Positions 13,576-20,935 of a stretch of DNA of 23,558 nucleotides are shown here, piece after piece. Every line of letters begins with the position of its first letter. Within the stretch, counting starts at the first letter, position 1. The notes beneath the pieces are model-generated. The model was given only the letters and a program-made list of their open reading frames with translations, had not been told where the DNA came from and did not search any database. The translations under genes were made by a program, and so were the position numbers. Source of the stretch: an uncultured Dialister sp. (GTDB lineage Bacteria > Bacillota > Negativicutes > Veillonellales > Dialisteraceae); NCBI GenBank assembly GCA_900545365.1, contig UQYL01000022.1, forward strand, positions 1 through 23,558, read 5' to 3'.

Positions 13576-13997
13576 TCGTCATTCCCTCCGAGGACCGGTG
13601 CTTCCACCGCGCCCGTTGCAATGGTCCACGACACTTCGCCGATCTGGCGGCCGCGTCCGAATTCCGGCATGTTCGTCACCCACGCCTCCGACGCAAAGAA
13701 AAGAGTCTCGCCGGAAAGGTCCTTGATGAGGAGCGGCTTGTACCCCTTTCCCGTCGTGCGGTCCGTGTTGTAGCAGTTCGAGAAATAATCATTCGATTTC
13801 GACGTATTCGCCAGCGTGATTTCCACGTTGTACGTCATGTCCGGGTCCAGTGCGCGCTGCACCTCGCCGTCGGCGCCGACGTATTTCTGGACGCCCTCGC
13901 CGTTCGGCGTGATGGAGATGATGCTGTCGCTCGAAAAGCCGGTGATCTGCCGGTTTCCGAACTGGACCATGACCTTTTTCGGATCGTATGTCTTCAT
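13572..13997 (-). CDS. Tail tube protein, DUF3277 family
   Basis: The 141-residue protein directly follows the sheath gene, the usual order. It has KKVMVQFGNRQITGFSSDSI at the start, then DGEVQRALDPDMTYNVEITL and NDYFSNCYNTDRTTGKGYKP, a beta-rich pattern of the family that forms the inner hexameric tube. AAGGAGG precedes ATG 13997. The ATGA overlap with the chaperone gene suggests coupled translation. Confidence 0.88.
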   Translation of the reverse strand: MKTYDPKKVMVQFGNRQITGFSSDSIISITPNGEGVQKYVGADGEVQRALDPDMTYNVEITLANTSKSNDYFSNCYNTDRTTGKGYKPLLIKDLSGETLFFASEAWVTNMPEFGRGRQIGEVSWTIATGAVEAPVLGGNDE

Positions 13998-14010
13998 TCC
14001 TTATCCTCCT

Positions 14011-15381
14011 TTATGCCGAGACGGAAATCAGGTCCTCATAGGTGAGGCTGCCGGTGATTTCCACGACGTGGATCGCGCCGGCAAGGCGGGCCGTAAACTT
14101 CACATCCGTCAGCACGCGGCTTGCTTTCTGATTCGCGGAAATATCCGCCGCCAGCGGCACCGTGATGGTGTACCCGAGGTTCGGATTCCCGTCGGCGTCG
14201 TATTCCGTCGGCGCGATGCCGCCCCGGGTCTGCCCGAGGGCGAGCGCTTCGCGAATGCGCGCCTCCACGGCGGCTATTCCCGCATCGGTGTACGGCACCT
14301 TGTCCCGATTAATGAGCAGATTGAATACGTTCACCTTGATTTCCTCTTCCAGCCAGTCGCGGAATCGGATGACATCAATCCATTCCCCCGCTGCCACCTT
14401 GCCGTTCTGTGTGATGGACACATTGCGGAAAAGCTCGAAGGTGTTGCCGTTCTTGCCGGTGACGGCGTTGTATTCAGTCTCCGTGAGCGCGTCCACCGTG
14501 ATGCCGGCGAGCTTCTTGTTCGCCCAGGTCTCGCCGCCCGGGTCGACCGCAAAACACCGCGCCATGACGGCCGCTTCCGGGAACTCATCCGCCGCATCGT
14601 GGTAGAACCAGAACGTGCGGTAGTAGTTCTTCGCCTTGAGCTGGCTCCCGATGTCCGTCGTCATTTCGCTGTTATTCACCGCAGCGCCGCCGAAAGACGT
14701 GCCGTAGAGCTTGCCCGCCGATTCCGCCCAGTCCGCCATGGCGAGGACGTCGGAGGCTTCCTTCGACGTGAAGCACACGCCGTAGAAATCGCTATCCGAG
14801 CCCATGATAGCCGCCATGGTCTGCGCGGCAGATTCCGTCGAATCGGACAGCACGACAGAGAGCATGGAGGACGCCTTGAGCGCAAAGGGCTGCGACAGGT
14901 CCTTTGCGGTGAGCACCAGCGCACCAGTCGAATCATCCGCCGTGACAAGCGCCTCGCTGTCGCCAGTGATGGCCGTTTCGAGGCCGGCGAGGATGTCCGT
15001 CTCACTCCCTTCGTCATTGGTATAGCTGTAGCTCTTTTCCGCCACATTGCCTGACGCATCGTAGCCGGACACCGTCAGCGTATATGTGCTTTCCGCGCCG
15101 AGCTGCGCCACGGACACCTTGCACGAGCTCACCTGCTGCCGGCCCACCTTGACGCGCGCCGGAGACGGCGTCTGTGCGAAAGCATCGGACACCATCTGGT
15201 ACAGAGGGTCGTCAGCGGCGAAGCCATCATCGATCATCTGATCCGCCGACGTGTATGTATTGACCCTCGTCAGCCCGTGGATATGCGGGCCCACGCAGAG
15301 AATGGTGCTGAACCCTTCCTGCGATACGCCCGTCGTATTGAGGCTGATGTCTACTTTGACAATCCTGTCAAGAGTCGCCAT
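14011..15381 (-). CDS. Tail sheath protein, DUF3383 family
   Basis: The 456-residue protein is the contractile sheath subunit. The N-terminus has TLDRIVKVDISLNTTGVSQ and FSTILCVGPHIHG, typical of DUF3383 sheaths. A variable outer domain at about 100-190 is followed by SSMLSVVLSDSTESAAQTMA. The C-terminal polymerisation part contains FRDWLEEEIKVNVFNLLINR and DVKFTARLAGAIHVVEITG. The start overlaps the tail terminator gene by 14 nt, and AAGGAGA lies upstream. A 412-codon plus-strand ORF opposite it is a composition shadow. Confidence 0.92.
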   Translation of the reverse strand: MATLDRIVKVDISLNTTGVSQEGFSTILCVGPHIHGLTRVNTYTSADQMIDDGFAADDPLYQMVSDAFAQTPSPARVKVGRQQVSSCKVSVAQLGAESTYTLTVSGYDASGNVAEKSYSYTNDEGSETDILAGLETAITGDSEALVTADDSTGALVLTAKDLSQPFALKASSMLSVVLSDSTESAAQTMAAIMGSDSDFYGVCFTSKEASDVLAMADWAESAGKLYGTSFGGAAVNNSEMTTDIGSQLKAKNYYRTFWFYHDAADEFPEAAVMARCFAVDPGGETWANKKLAGITVDALTETEYNAVTGKNGNTFELFRNVSITQNGKVAAGEWIDVIRFRDWLEEEIKVNVFNLLINRDKVPYTDAGIAAVEARIREALALGQTRGGIAPTEYDADGNPNLGYTITVPLAADISANQKASRVLTDVKFTARLAGAIHVVEITGSLTYEDLISVSA

Positions 15382-15919
15382 TCGTCAATTCTCCTTTCCA
15401 TTCCACCCGGATGATCCGTTCCGGCCGTTCATCCAGTTTTTCTTCAATCTCTGCGGCGCTGATATATCCCACATCGTCTTCCTCTGCCCGGTCGTACCGG
15501 ACAGAGATCTCCAGGGCAGCCCGCCGTTCATAGGCGAGGCTGTCTAAGACGGTGGAAATGTCATTGACGCCGCCCGCATCGTAGACTGCCACGCCAGCCG
15601 CGAAAAGCCGGTCCGTCACGGACGGGAACGCGAACCAATGCGCGAGATCCGTCAGGATTTCAACAGCATCTTCATCCATGCAACCGAAATACTGCACCTG
15701 CAAGGTGCATTCATAAGGGGCCCGCACGGACAGGATGCCCGGCGTATCCGTTTGGGATACCATGCGCCCCGCTGCCGGATGGTCTCCGTAGACGCGGAGC
15801 AGCACGAAGGGAAGAGGCGGCCGGCGGCCGTTCTCATAGCTCCAGATGACCCGCGCCCCAGGAAGTCTTACCCGTTCGGCGATTATGTCATGGAGCAGCG
15901 CTTTATGCATCGCGTTCAC
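15368..15919 (-). CDS. Tail (neck) terminator-like protein, LIC_12616/gp12 type
   Basis: The 183-residue product lies directly before the sheath gene, the place of the terminator that caps the tail and joins it to the head. It has the GARVIWSYENGRRPPLPFVL and LLRVYGDHP block, then a CTLQVQYFG strand, AHWFAFPSVTDRLFA, and YERRAALEISVRYD near the C-terminus, as in phage neck terminators. GTG 15919 is chosen because GGAGGTGA is 6 nt upstream. ATG 15910 would be 15 nt away. It overlaps the upstream gene by 17 nt. Confidence 0.75.
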   Translation of the reverse strand: MNAMHKALLHDIIAERVRLPGARVIWSYENGRRPPLPFVLLRVYGDHPAAGRMVSQTDTPGILSVRAPYECTLQVQYFGCMDEDAVEILTDLAHWFAFPSVTDRLFAAGVAVYDAGGVNDISTVLDSLAYERRAALEISVRYDRAEEDDVGYISAAEIEEKLDERPERIIRVEWKGELTNGDS

Positions 15920-16256
15920 GGTCTATCACCTCCAGCGCATACACCTTGTAATGGTTGATGACGCCCATCTGGAAGGGGTCGCACTGCACAACCTTCCACC
16001 GGGCGCCCTGCCAGTGAATCACATCTGCTTCCCGGTCCGGCTCTCTGTCCGTGTAGAGCTCCACCGCCGTGTAGACCTTGACGGCCCGCACGGTGTGGTC
16101 CCCTTCCGGAGCGATCTGGGTGTATTCCTTCTGGTTGAGCGGCTGGACAGAGGCGGAAATGGTGAGCACTTCCGCTTTCCCTCCGGTCCACTCGCCGTCG
16201 TCATTCCACGCGCCGCCGGACCTTCGCTCGATTTCTACCGGCTTCCGAAATCCCAT
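15903..16256 (-). CDS. Head-closure-like connector protein (hypothetical)
   Basis: The 117-residue protein is encoded between the virion morphogenesis gene and the tail terminator. It contains RKPVEIERRSGGAWNDDGEW and VIHWQGARWKVVQCDPFQMG, a beta-rich pattern compatible with an SPP1 gp16-like head-closure fold. I do not recognise a named family with certainty, so the role comes from position and size. ATG 16256 follows the stop of the upstream gene by one base. AAGGTGG lies 10 nt away. Confidence 0.55.
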   Translation of the reverse strand: MGFRKPVEIERRSGGAWNDDGEWTGGKAEVLTISASVQPLNQKEYTQIAPEGDHTVRAVKVYTAVELYTDREPDREADVIHWQGARWKVVQCDPFQMGVINHYKVYALEVIDRERDA

Positions 16257-16257
16257 A

Positions 16258-16803
16258 TCAGTCCACCACCTTAAAAGACACCGACTGCCGCAGCTGTCCG
16301 GTGTCCACCAGCGGGCGGCTCGACTTCTTCCGCCGCACCGTGAACGGGTGCAGACGGCGGAAATGCCCGCTGGAAATTGTATTCTGAATATCGCCCTGCA
16401 TGGCGCTTCCGAGCTGAGCGAGGGCAGCCGGGACGGGAATCTGCTGGAAGAACACGGCCCCCGTGAGCTTGTCTGCCAGTTCCTGCCAGTCCTTGCCCTT
16501 TTTGTCTGCCGTCTGCGCCATGAAGGGACGCGCCGGGATGCGGATCATCGTTGTGGTCGGTTTCAGGTGAAGCCCTGCGAAATGGAGATACCAACGCATC
16601 TTCACCGTCACGGGGATATTCACCCCGTATTCCTGCCATATGGCGATGTCCACATTGCTTGCGGGCACACCGCTGCCCCGGGCCGGTTTCGGACGGGAGC
16701 CGTCGTCGAAGACTCCCGCCTCCACCGTCTTGCCGTTGATGTCCGCGGCCGCCTGCATGAGGTGCTCCCATCCGTGGTCGACGATGGTCACGAATTTTGA
16801 CAC
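16258..16803 (-). CDS. Virion morphogenesis / tail completion-like protein
   Basis: The 181-residue product has VEAGVFDDGSRPKPARGSGV, then VDIAIWQEYGVNIPV and IRIPARPFMAQTADKKGKDW, and ends with RPLVDTGQLRQSVSFKVVD. The combination I-A-x-x-x-E-[FY]G, [IP]-x-R-P-F and L-x-D-T-G-x-L-R-x-S marks the HK97 gp10/Mu gpG-like family that acts at the head-tail joint. It starts at GTG 16803 after GGGGTGA, just after the connector gene stop. Confidence 0.82.
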   Translation of the reverse strand: MSKFVTIVDHGWEHLMQAAADINGKTVEAGVFDDGSRPKPARGSGVPASNVDIAIWQEYGVNIPVTVKMRWYLHFAGLHLKPTTTMIRIPARPFMAQTADKKGKDWQELADKLTGAVFFQQIPVPAALAQLGSAMQGDIQNTISSGHFRRLHPFTVRRKKSSRPLVDTGQLRQSVSFKVVD

Positions 16804-16807
16804 GGTA

Positions 16808-17194
16808 TCACCCCATCCTTGTGAGCACCGGCACGATGCATCGCGACCGGAGCGAAAGAAACCACTGTCCGTAGAGCGTCTTCGCCAGCGCTTTTTCCGT
16901 CGGCGATGTATAGCCCGATGCTGCGCCCCCGTAAGACCTCTGCAAATCGCCTTCTCTCTCCGACGTGACTTCCCCGGCTGTCAGGGATGCCGCGGCGGCC
17001 GAGCCTTCCTGCCCGATTTGCTTCCACAGCGTCAGATAATGGGCCGCCAGCAACAGGCAAGCCCTCTCATAGAGCTTGCCAAACTGCTTTCTGCTGACCA
17101 TATCCTCTGCCGTTTCGAGGACCATCTGCACCGTATCATCCGGCACGTCTTTTAGCTCCGGAGCCAGTTTGCGGAGCTTTTCAGCCGGCGTCAT
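16808..17194 (-). CDS. Head-tail connector, DUF4054-like
   Basis: The 128-residue protein starts MTPAEKLRKLAPELKDVPDD and is helical, with LYERACLLLAAHYLTLW and a GAASGYTSPTEKALAKTLYG stretch followed by LSLRSRCIVPVLTRMG. This fits DUF4054 and related small adaptors that bind the portal. Start ATG 17194 is preferred because GAGG lies upstream. A longer frame to 17290 has an implausible run of Arg and Lys that is the antisense phase of the upstream gene. It overlaps that gene by 14 nt. Confidence 0.78.
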   Translation of the reverse strand: MTPAEKLRKLAPELKDVPDDTVQMVLETAEDMVSRKQFGKLYERACLLLAAHYLTLWKQIGQEGSAAAASLTAGEVTSEREGDLQRSYGGAASGYTSPTEKALAKTLYGQWFLSLRSRCIVPVLTRMG

Positions 17195-17456
17195 TTTCGG
17201 CAGCCCTCTTTTCTTCCGCCTCTTTTTCCCTGGCTTCCGCAAGGACTTCCGCCGTCTTTTCCTTCGTCTTCGCTTCCGTCTTTTCCGCATCGGAAGATTT
17301 CACGCATACGATGGTCCCGTCGTCGATGAGCTCTCCCATGCGGGGATAGCGCTTCACCAGCTCCCGTTTCGTCTCTGCGACTTTGACCGGAAAAAGCGGA
17401 ATCAATTTATAAGGCCCGCACAGAATCGTACGGGCCGAAGTATTTTCCAGAATCAT
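17181..17456 (-). CDS. Small hypothetical head-region protein
   Basis: The 91-residue product has a compact N-terminal part (ILCGPYKLIPLFPVKVAE, then LVKRYPRMGELIDDGTIVCV) and a C-terminal Lys/Glu/Ala-rich coiled coil (about residues 55-88). GGAGGGG lies before ATG 17456, 1 nt after the capsid stop. Small proteins of this build are often found between the capsid and connector genes of such phages, but I know no function. The first part contains a 9-bp inverted repeat (about 17412-17436) inside the coding sequence. Confidence 0.6.
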   Translation of the reverse strand: MILENTSARTILCGPYKLIPLFPVKVAETKRELVKRYPRMGELIDDGTIVCVKSSDAEKTEAKTKEKTAEVLAEAREKEAEEKRAAENDAG

Positions 17457-17457
17457 C

Positions 17458-18420
17458 TCAGCACCCCTCCGCTTTCACAAATGCATAGGGAATCGTCACC
17501 GTGAGGCCGGCTGTGGTCGCAACACAGTTAATCACATATTCGAGATTTCTGTACTGAACCGGCAGCTGCTCGAATCGGACCGGAATCTCGAATCTGATGT
17601 AGGACGAGTCGAAATAGCCCGCCACCATCACATTCTTGCCGCCTTCGCCGGCGCCTTCGAGGTCCCCAACCGACATGACGCGCGTGATTTCCGGATGAGC
17701 TGCGCGGAAGAATTCCAGCACCGTCCGGTCGCTGTAGGACAGGCGCTTCGTAGATACCAGCGCATACACGGACGGCGGAAGCAGCAGGGTGTTCACAGTC
17801 TCCACATAATTCGTCGCCGCGCCGACCGCATCGACGAAAGCGTTCAGATCGCGAAGGATCTGTTCATCCGTCTTGTCCGCAAATTTGGCGGAATCGGAGC
17901 TCGTGCCACCGTCTGCGGTGAGAGTGTATTCGTTGATGTTTTCGTTCGACAGGAAGCCGGTGATCTTATGCGCCGCATCGCCTTTCCATGCGATGGCGTT
18001 CAGCTTCGTATCGACGACGTTTTTCGCGATTCTCCCTTTTCTGGTAGAGAGATTCGTGCGGGCAAAAAACGCGTTCTGGAGCTCTCTGTAGTTGTATCCA
18101 TACGCATCGCCGACGAGCTTGATCTTCACGGGCGTTTCCTTTGCGAGCAGATCCACGCGCGGAAGGTCGTCGGAATAGTTGCTCACGATGGCCGCCGTGC
18201 CGATTTCATCATAAACAATCTGCGTTGCTGTATCCGCGCCGGCGGGAATATCCGTCTCCACCGGGAAAACGTTGAACGCGGTAAGCGTCTTCTTTTTCGT
18301 TTGGAGCACCTGTGCACGGGTGTAAGTCAGCTGCCGTGCGAGAAATGCGCTCTGCGATTCATCGAAACGGCCGGATGCGCGAAGCACCGCAAAATCTCTT
18401 TCGTCATATCTGGTATTCAT
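17458..18420 (-). CDS. Major capsid protein, DUF2184 family
   Basis: The 320-residue protein builds the icosahedral shell, with the HK97 fold by family. It contains FLARQLTYTRAQVLQTKKKT, VYDEIGTAAIVSNYSDDLPR, the NYRELQNAFFARTNLSTRK segment and the near C-terminal RFEIPVRFEQLPVQYRNLEY, all typical of DUF2184 coat proteins. AGGGAGGA is 8 nt before ATG 18420. It is preceded by the cement protein gene, the usual order with a DUF2213 protease before it. Confidence 0.92.
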   Translation of the reverse strand: MNTRYDERDFAVLRASGRFDESQSAFLARQLTYTRAQVLQTKKKTLTAFNVFPVETDIPAGADTATQIVYDEIGTAAIVSNYSDDLPRVDLLAKETPVKIKLVGDAYGYNYRELQNAFFARTNLSTRKGRIAKNVVDTKLNAIAWKGDAAHKITGFLSNENINEYTLTADGGTSSDSAKFADKTDEQILRDLNAFVDAVGAATNYVETVNTLLLPPSVYALVSTKRLSYSDRTVLEFFRAAHPEITRVMSVGDLEGAGEGGKNVMVAGYFDSSYIRFEIPVRFEQLPVQYRNLEYVINCVATTAGLTVTIPYAFVKAEGC

Positions 18421-18444
18421 TGTTTCAAATCCTCCCTGTCTCTA

Positions 18445-18924
18445 TCAGCTCGCAGCCGCAACTTTGATGGCCGCCGCATTCTTCACACGGATCTTCACCA
18501 CGTCGCCCTCATCGCCACCGGTGAGGAACACATTGCCGGAAGACGTCGTTTCTGTCCCTTTCGTGAATCCTTTCGTCAGGGTGAACGCCACCGGGTCGCC
18601 CGCTGCCACGGTGCCGCCTGCCTTCACCCACACGTCGCCAGCCGTCATGACGGGGAGCGCGTAACCTGCCGGGTAATAGTTTTCCGTCCCTTCCGCCGGC
18701 TCCTTGTGCGTATGAAGCACGATGCCGAGCGGAACGTCATTTGCCGCCGCGGCAGCTTTCGCCTGTGCTTCCTTATCGGTGCCGCGGATCACCAGGTCGC
18801 CCGGCTCGCAGCCTCCCTCGCAGGCGAAAGAATCCACCACGTCAACGGCCGCATCGGCCTTCATGCCAGGAAAGCCCGGCGCGTTGCCATCCGAATACCA
18901 CTGAAACGGTTTATTCTGTGCCAT
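18445..18924 (-). CDS. Capsid decoration / structural cement protein, DUF2190-like
   Basis: The 159-residue product is beta-rich with many Gly and Ala. It contains YPAGYALPVMTAGDVWVKAG and GTVAAGDPVAFTLTKGF, as in Gp24-like cement proteins, which stabilise the capsid from outside. It also has VPLGIVLHTHKEPAEGTENY. AAGGAGG precedes ATG 18924. Position between the protease/scaffold and the major capsid gene supports the call. Confidence 0.8.
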   Translation of the reverse strand: MAQNKPFQWYSDGNAPGFPGMKADAAVDVVDSFACEGGCEPGDLVIRGTDKEAQAKAAAAANDVPLGIVLHTHKEPAEGTENYYPAGYALPVMTAGDVWVKAGGTVAAGDPVAFTLTKGFTKGTETTSSGNVFLTGGDEGDVVKIRVKNAAAIKVAAAS

Positions 18925-18938
18925 GTTCGTATCCTCCT

Positions 18939-20003
18939 TTACACTTTCTGCTCGTAAGCATGGGCTTCATCTTCGCGGATCTTTTTCATGATGGCGTCGA
19001 TGTCGTCGTCATCAGCAGCATCCTGATGGTCGTCTTTCTTGAAAACGGCCTTGCGCTGATTGGCGAGGCCGTCTTTCCGCTGCGCGCCGTCGGCTTCCGC
19101 CATGTCGAAGGCTGCGTTGATGTAGTCTTCGCTCTTTCCTTCGAGGTCCATGTCGCCGCGGACAGCCTTGATGACAGCTTTCTTGATTTCGAGATTCGTC
19201 ATGGTGTCCGCATGGTCGATTTTGTGCGCGGCCGCAGCAGCCATCATGGCGACTCTTTCCTTCACGGCGGCGTCGAAGCCGTCCGCGTGGGCCTTTTTAT
19301 CCGCCTCACGGCCGTCCTTTTCCTTCTTGAGGTCTGCTTCCAGCGCGTCGCACTTCGCCTGCGCCTTGTCCGCATCCGCCCGGAGCTCTTTCAGATTCTT
19401 TTCCAGCGTGGAAAGATACTGCGCCACTTCCGGGGCCGCCTCGTATTCGAGCCCGTTGTCTACTCTGACTTTTACCATCGGTTTTTCTTCTCCTTCTTCT
19501 TCCAAAACCTGCGCGCCGTCCATATTGAGGCGCGCGATGCCTGCCCGGCCGCGGGGGACGACTGCCACATGGTTGTACCGGATATGCCGCTGCACCGCGT
19601 CGTAGTGCTTCCCGTCCGGCGTTGTGCCCGGCGTTTCGTCAAGATCCAGCGTATACCCGCATGACAGCTCCCGCGCCGCCGTGGGCAGGTCATAAATCAC
19701 AATGTCCGCCCGGATGGTGTCTCCATCCTTCCTGCCGGCCGTGAGCACCGTGCCGATCGGTGCGACCTTCGCCGCATTCCCCGCATTCACCATGGCTTTA
19801 TGGCCCACCGTGATGGGCTTCCCCATGAGCGATGCCAGGCTTTCCTCATCGAATGCCTCCTCCGGCGGGCGGTATTCATACCGGTCCGAGCCGTCCGCAT
19901 TGAGATAATGCAGGATGCCCGTCCGGCCCACGATGGGCGCGTCCCTGATGAATCCTTCCGACGTGCGCGTGGCCGCAAGGGCCACCGTATCAAAGCGCTG
20001 CAT
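18939..20003 (-). CDS. Prohead protease/scaffold, DUF2213 family
   Basis: The 354-residue protein joins a protease-like N-terminus (RTSEGFIRDAPIVGRTGIL, EEAFDEESLASLMGKPITVG, CGYTLDLDETPGTTPDG and HIRYNHVAVVPRGRAGIARL) to a long coiled coil at about residues 180-260, which is the scaffold part. The likely catalytic elements are the GH and NH motifs with the ELSCGY serine, by family. ATG 20003 has AAGGAGGG upstream. A longer frame to 20261 would run through the terminator and YjcQ gene in another phase and is rejected. The C-terminus is Asp/Glu-rich. Confidence 0.88.
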   Translation of the reverse strand: MQRFDTVALAATRTSEGFIRDAPIVGRTGILHYLNADGSDRYEYRPPEEAFDEESLASLMGKPITVGHKAMVNAGNAAKVAPIGTVLTAGRKDGDTIRADIVIYDLPTAARELSCGYTLDLDETPGTTPDGKHYDAVQRHIRYNHVAVVPRGRAGIARLNMDGAQVLEEEGEEKPMVKVRVDNGLEYEAAPEVAQYLSTLEKNLKELRADADKAQAKCDALEADLKKEKDGREADKKAHADGFDAAVKERVAMMAAAAAHKIDHADTMTNLEIKKAVIKAVRGDMDLEGKSEDYINAAFDMAEADGAQRKDGLANQRKAVFKKDDHQDAADDDDIDAIMKKIREDEAHAYEQKV

Positions 20004-20023
20004 GATACCCTCCTTTTCCCAAT

Positions 20024-20045
20024 AAAAAAGCACGCTTTCGCGTGC
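20024..20045 (-). terminator. Intrinsic terminator after the YjcQ gene
   Basis: On the minus strand GCACGC, a GAAA tetraloop and GCGTGC form a perfect 6-bp stem followed by six T (20024-20029). It lies 9 nt after the YjcQ stop and before the protease start at 20003. Confidence 0.85.
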
Positions 20046-20053
20046 AGAAACTA

Positions 20054-20377
20054 TCAAATGCCGGGCGTTACATCCTTGATGCCCTTTGCGAGGCGGTAGG
20101 CCCGCTTCATGAGGGAATTTTCCTCGAGGTATTCCAACCCGGCGAGCGTCAGGCGCGGCCGGGCGCCGGGCGATACGGAAAATCCGCCGTCCGCTCCGAT
20201 GTATACCTCGAAATCCGCCACATAGCCTCGCTCCGCCAGCATCCGCATGAGGTACAGCCACCGGTTACGGCTGATGCCGAGGCGCTCCGGTGAAATCAGA
20301 TTCATATCGAAGTCGTCGCAGTCCATGCTCTTGTGCAGGGCATTCAGAATTTTATAAATCGTGCTGAAATCTTCCAT
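20054..20377 (-). CDS. yjcQ: YjcQ family protein
   Basis: The 107-residue protein is a member of the YjcQ family, a winged-helix-like domain frequent in Firmicutes prophages. It reads FSTIYKILNALHKSMDCDDF and has the ISPERLGISRNRW helix, a RPRLTLAGLEYLEENSLMKR segment and the KGIKDVTPG end, all characteristic. The function is unknown. GGGAGG lies 8 nt before ATG 20377. Terminators on both sides (20396-20424 and 20024-20045) make it look like an independent insert (moron) within the head module. Confidence 0.88.
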   Translation of the reverse strand: MEDFSTIYKILNALHKSMDCDDFDMNLISPERLGISRNRWLYLMRMLAERGYVADFEVYIGADGGFSVSPGARPRLTLAGLEYLEENSLMKRAYRLAKGIKDVTPGI

Positions 20378-20395
20378 CCTGTTTTCCTCCCACGT

Positions 20396-20424
20396 AAAAA
20401 GCCGCCTGCTGTAGACGACTTTTT
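20396..20424 (-). terminator. Intrinsic terminator before the YjcQ gene
   Basis: On the minus strand a 12-bp stem (AAAAAGTCGTCT with AGGCGGCTTTTT, two G-U pairs) has a 5-nt loop. The right arm ends in T5, which then forms the U-tract. It lies between the immunity-like gene (stop 20432) and YjcQ (start 20377). Confidence 0.8.
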
Positions 20425-20431
20425 GAAATAT

Positions 20432-20671
20432 TTACACGACCTCGGACAGCGGGCTCCCCATGTACGCCAGCGTTTCTTTGTACGTGGACATGCGGATTTC
20501 TTTCCCGTTCACGAGAATCACATAGGGGTAACCGATGATAAGCGGGCGGCCATCATCATCTTCTCCATTGCGAATGGGTCTGTAGACGTCATATCCGTGC
20601 CACTTTTCAAGGAATTCAGCTCCGGCAAATCCTTCGCCTTTCGCAAATTCCTCAACTTCTTTTGGGATCAT
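20432..20671 (-). CDS. Small cytoplasmic protein, possible second immunity gene
   Basis: The 79-residue product has EFLEKWHGYDVYRPIRNGED followed by GYPYVILVNGKEIRMSTYKE, a compact alpha/beta sequence. I recall similar small proteins next to minor head genes with papain-fold ends, but cannot name a family. AGGAGG is 9 nt before ATG 20671. It is the second small gene after the toxin-like domain, and terminator 20396-20424 closes the group. Immunity is inferred from position. Confidence 0.55.
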   Translation of the reverse strand: MIPKEVEEFAKGEGFAGAEFLEKWHGYDVYRPIRNGEDDDGRPLIIGYPYVILVNGKEIRMSTYKETLAYMGSPLSEVV

Positions 20672-20706
20672 CTCGAGTCGCCTCCTAATTTCCGCATGTG
20701 ATTAAA

Positions 20707-20931
20707 TCAGCGAATGCGAACCGCGTTCTCCATTTCTTCAAAATGATCTGGCGGGAAAAACACGCCGATTTTCCCGTCTTTTTTCGTTACGTAAAGTGGG
20801 GAAGTATCCGGCGCATTGCCTTTTTCGTCCACCTCTTCAAGAACCCATTTATCAGGGAGCTCGAAAATCGCGCCAACGTTCGAGCCGGTATTCTTTTTGA
20901 ATAAATCAATCGCCTGTTCCATGGTAATCAT
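20707..20931 (-). CDS. Putative immunity protein for the papain-fold domain
   Basis: The 74-residue product starts MITMEQAIDLFKKNTGSNVG and contains FELPDKWVLEEVDEKGNAPD and PLYVTKKDGKIGVFFPPDHF. This order (N-terminal helix, a W-containing strand, then a P-x-Y/V-x-K-K-x-G strand) recalls Imm35/YrhB-type immunity proteins, which occur beside Tox-PL domains, at low confidence. The start is ATG 20931, with GAGGAGGTAAG 7 nt upstream. It lies 4 nt after the stop of the toxin-carrying gene. A longer frame to 20991 would overlap that gene. Confidence 0.55.
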   Translation of the reverse strand: MITMEQAIDLFKKNTGSNVGAIFELPDKWVLEEVDEKGNAPDTSPLYVTKKDGKIGVFFPPDHFEEMENAVRIR

Positions 20932-20935
20932 TTTC

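Noticed and set aside
13816..15054. 412-codon plus-strand ORF opposite the sheath gene
   Set aside because: It lies antisense to a clear DUF3383 gene, has Arg/His-rich composition, and is explained by GC-rich third positions in the real gene.
17195..17290. Arg/Lys-rich N-terminal extension of the DUF4054 gene
   Set aside because: It is another phase of the upstream coiled-coil gene. A ribosome binding site supports ATG 17194.
17412..17436. 9-bp inverted repeat (GGCCCGTAC / GTGCGGGCC) as a terminator
   Set aside because: It lies within a coding sequence and is followed by no T run.
17695..18957. 420-codon plus-strand ORF opposite the capsid and cement genes
   Set aside because: It is antisense to two recognised genes, has no domain pattern and an Arg/His/Cys-rich composition.
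20004..20261. N-terminal extension of the DUF2213 gene
   Set aside because: It would cross an intrinsic terminator and overlap YjcQ. AAGGAGGG before ATG 20003 decides the start.
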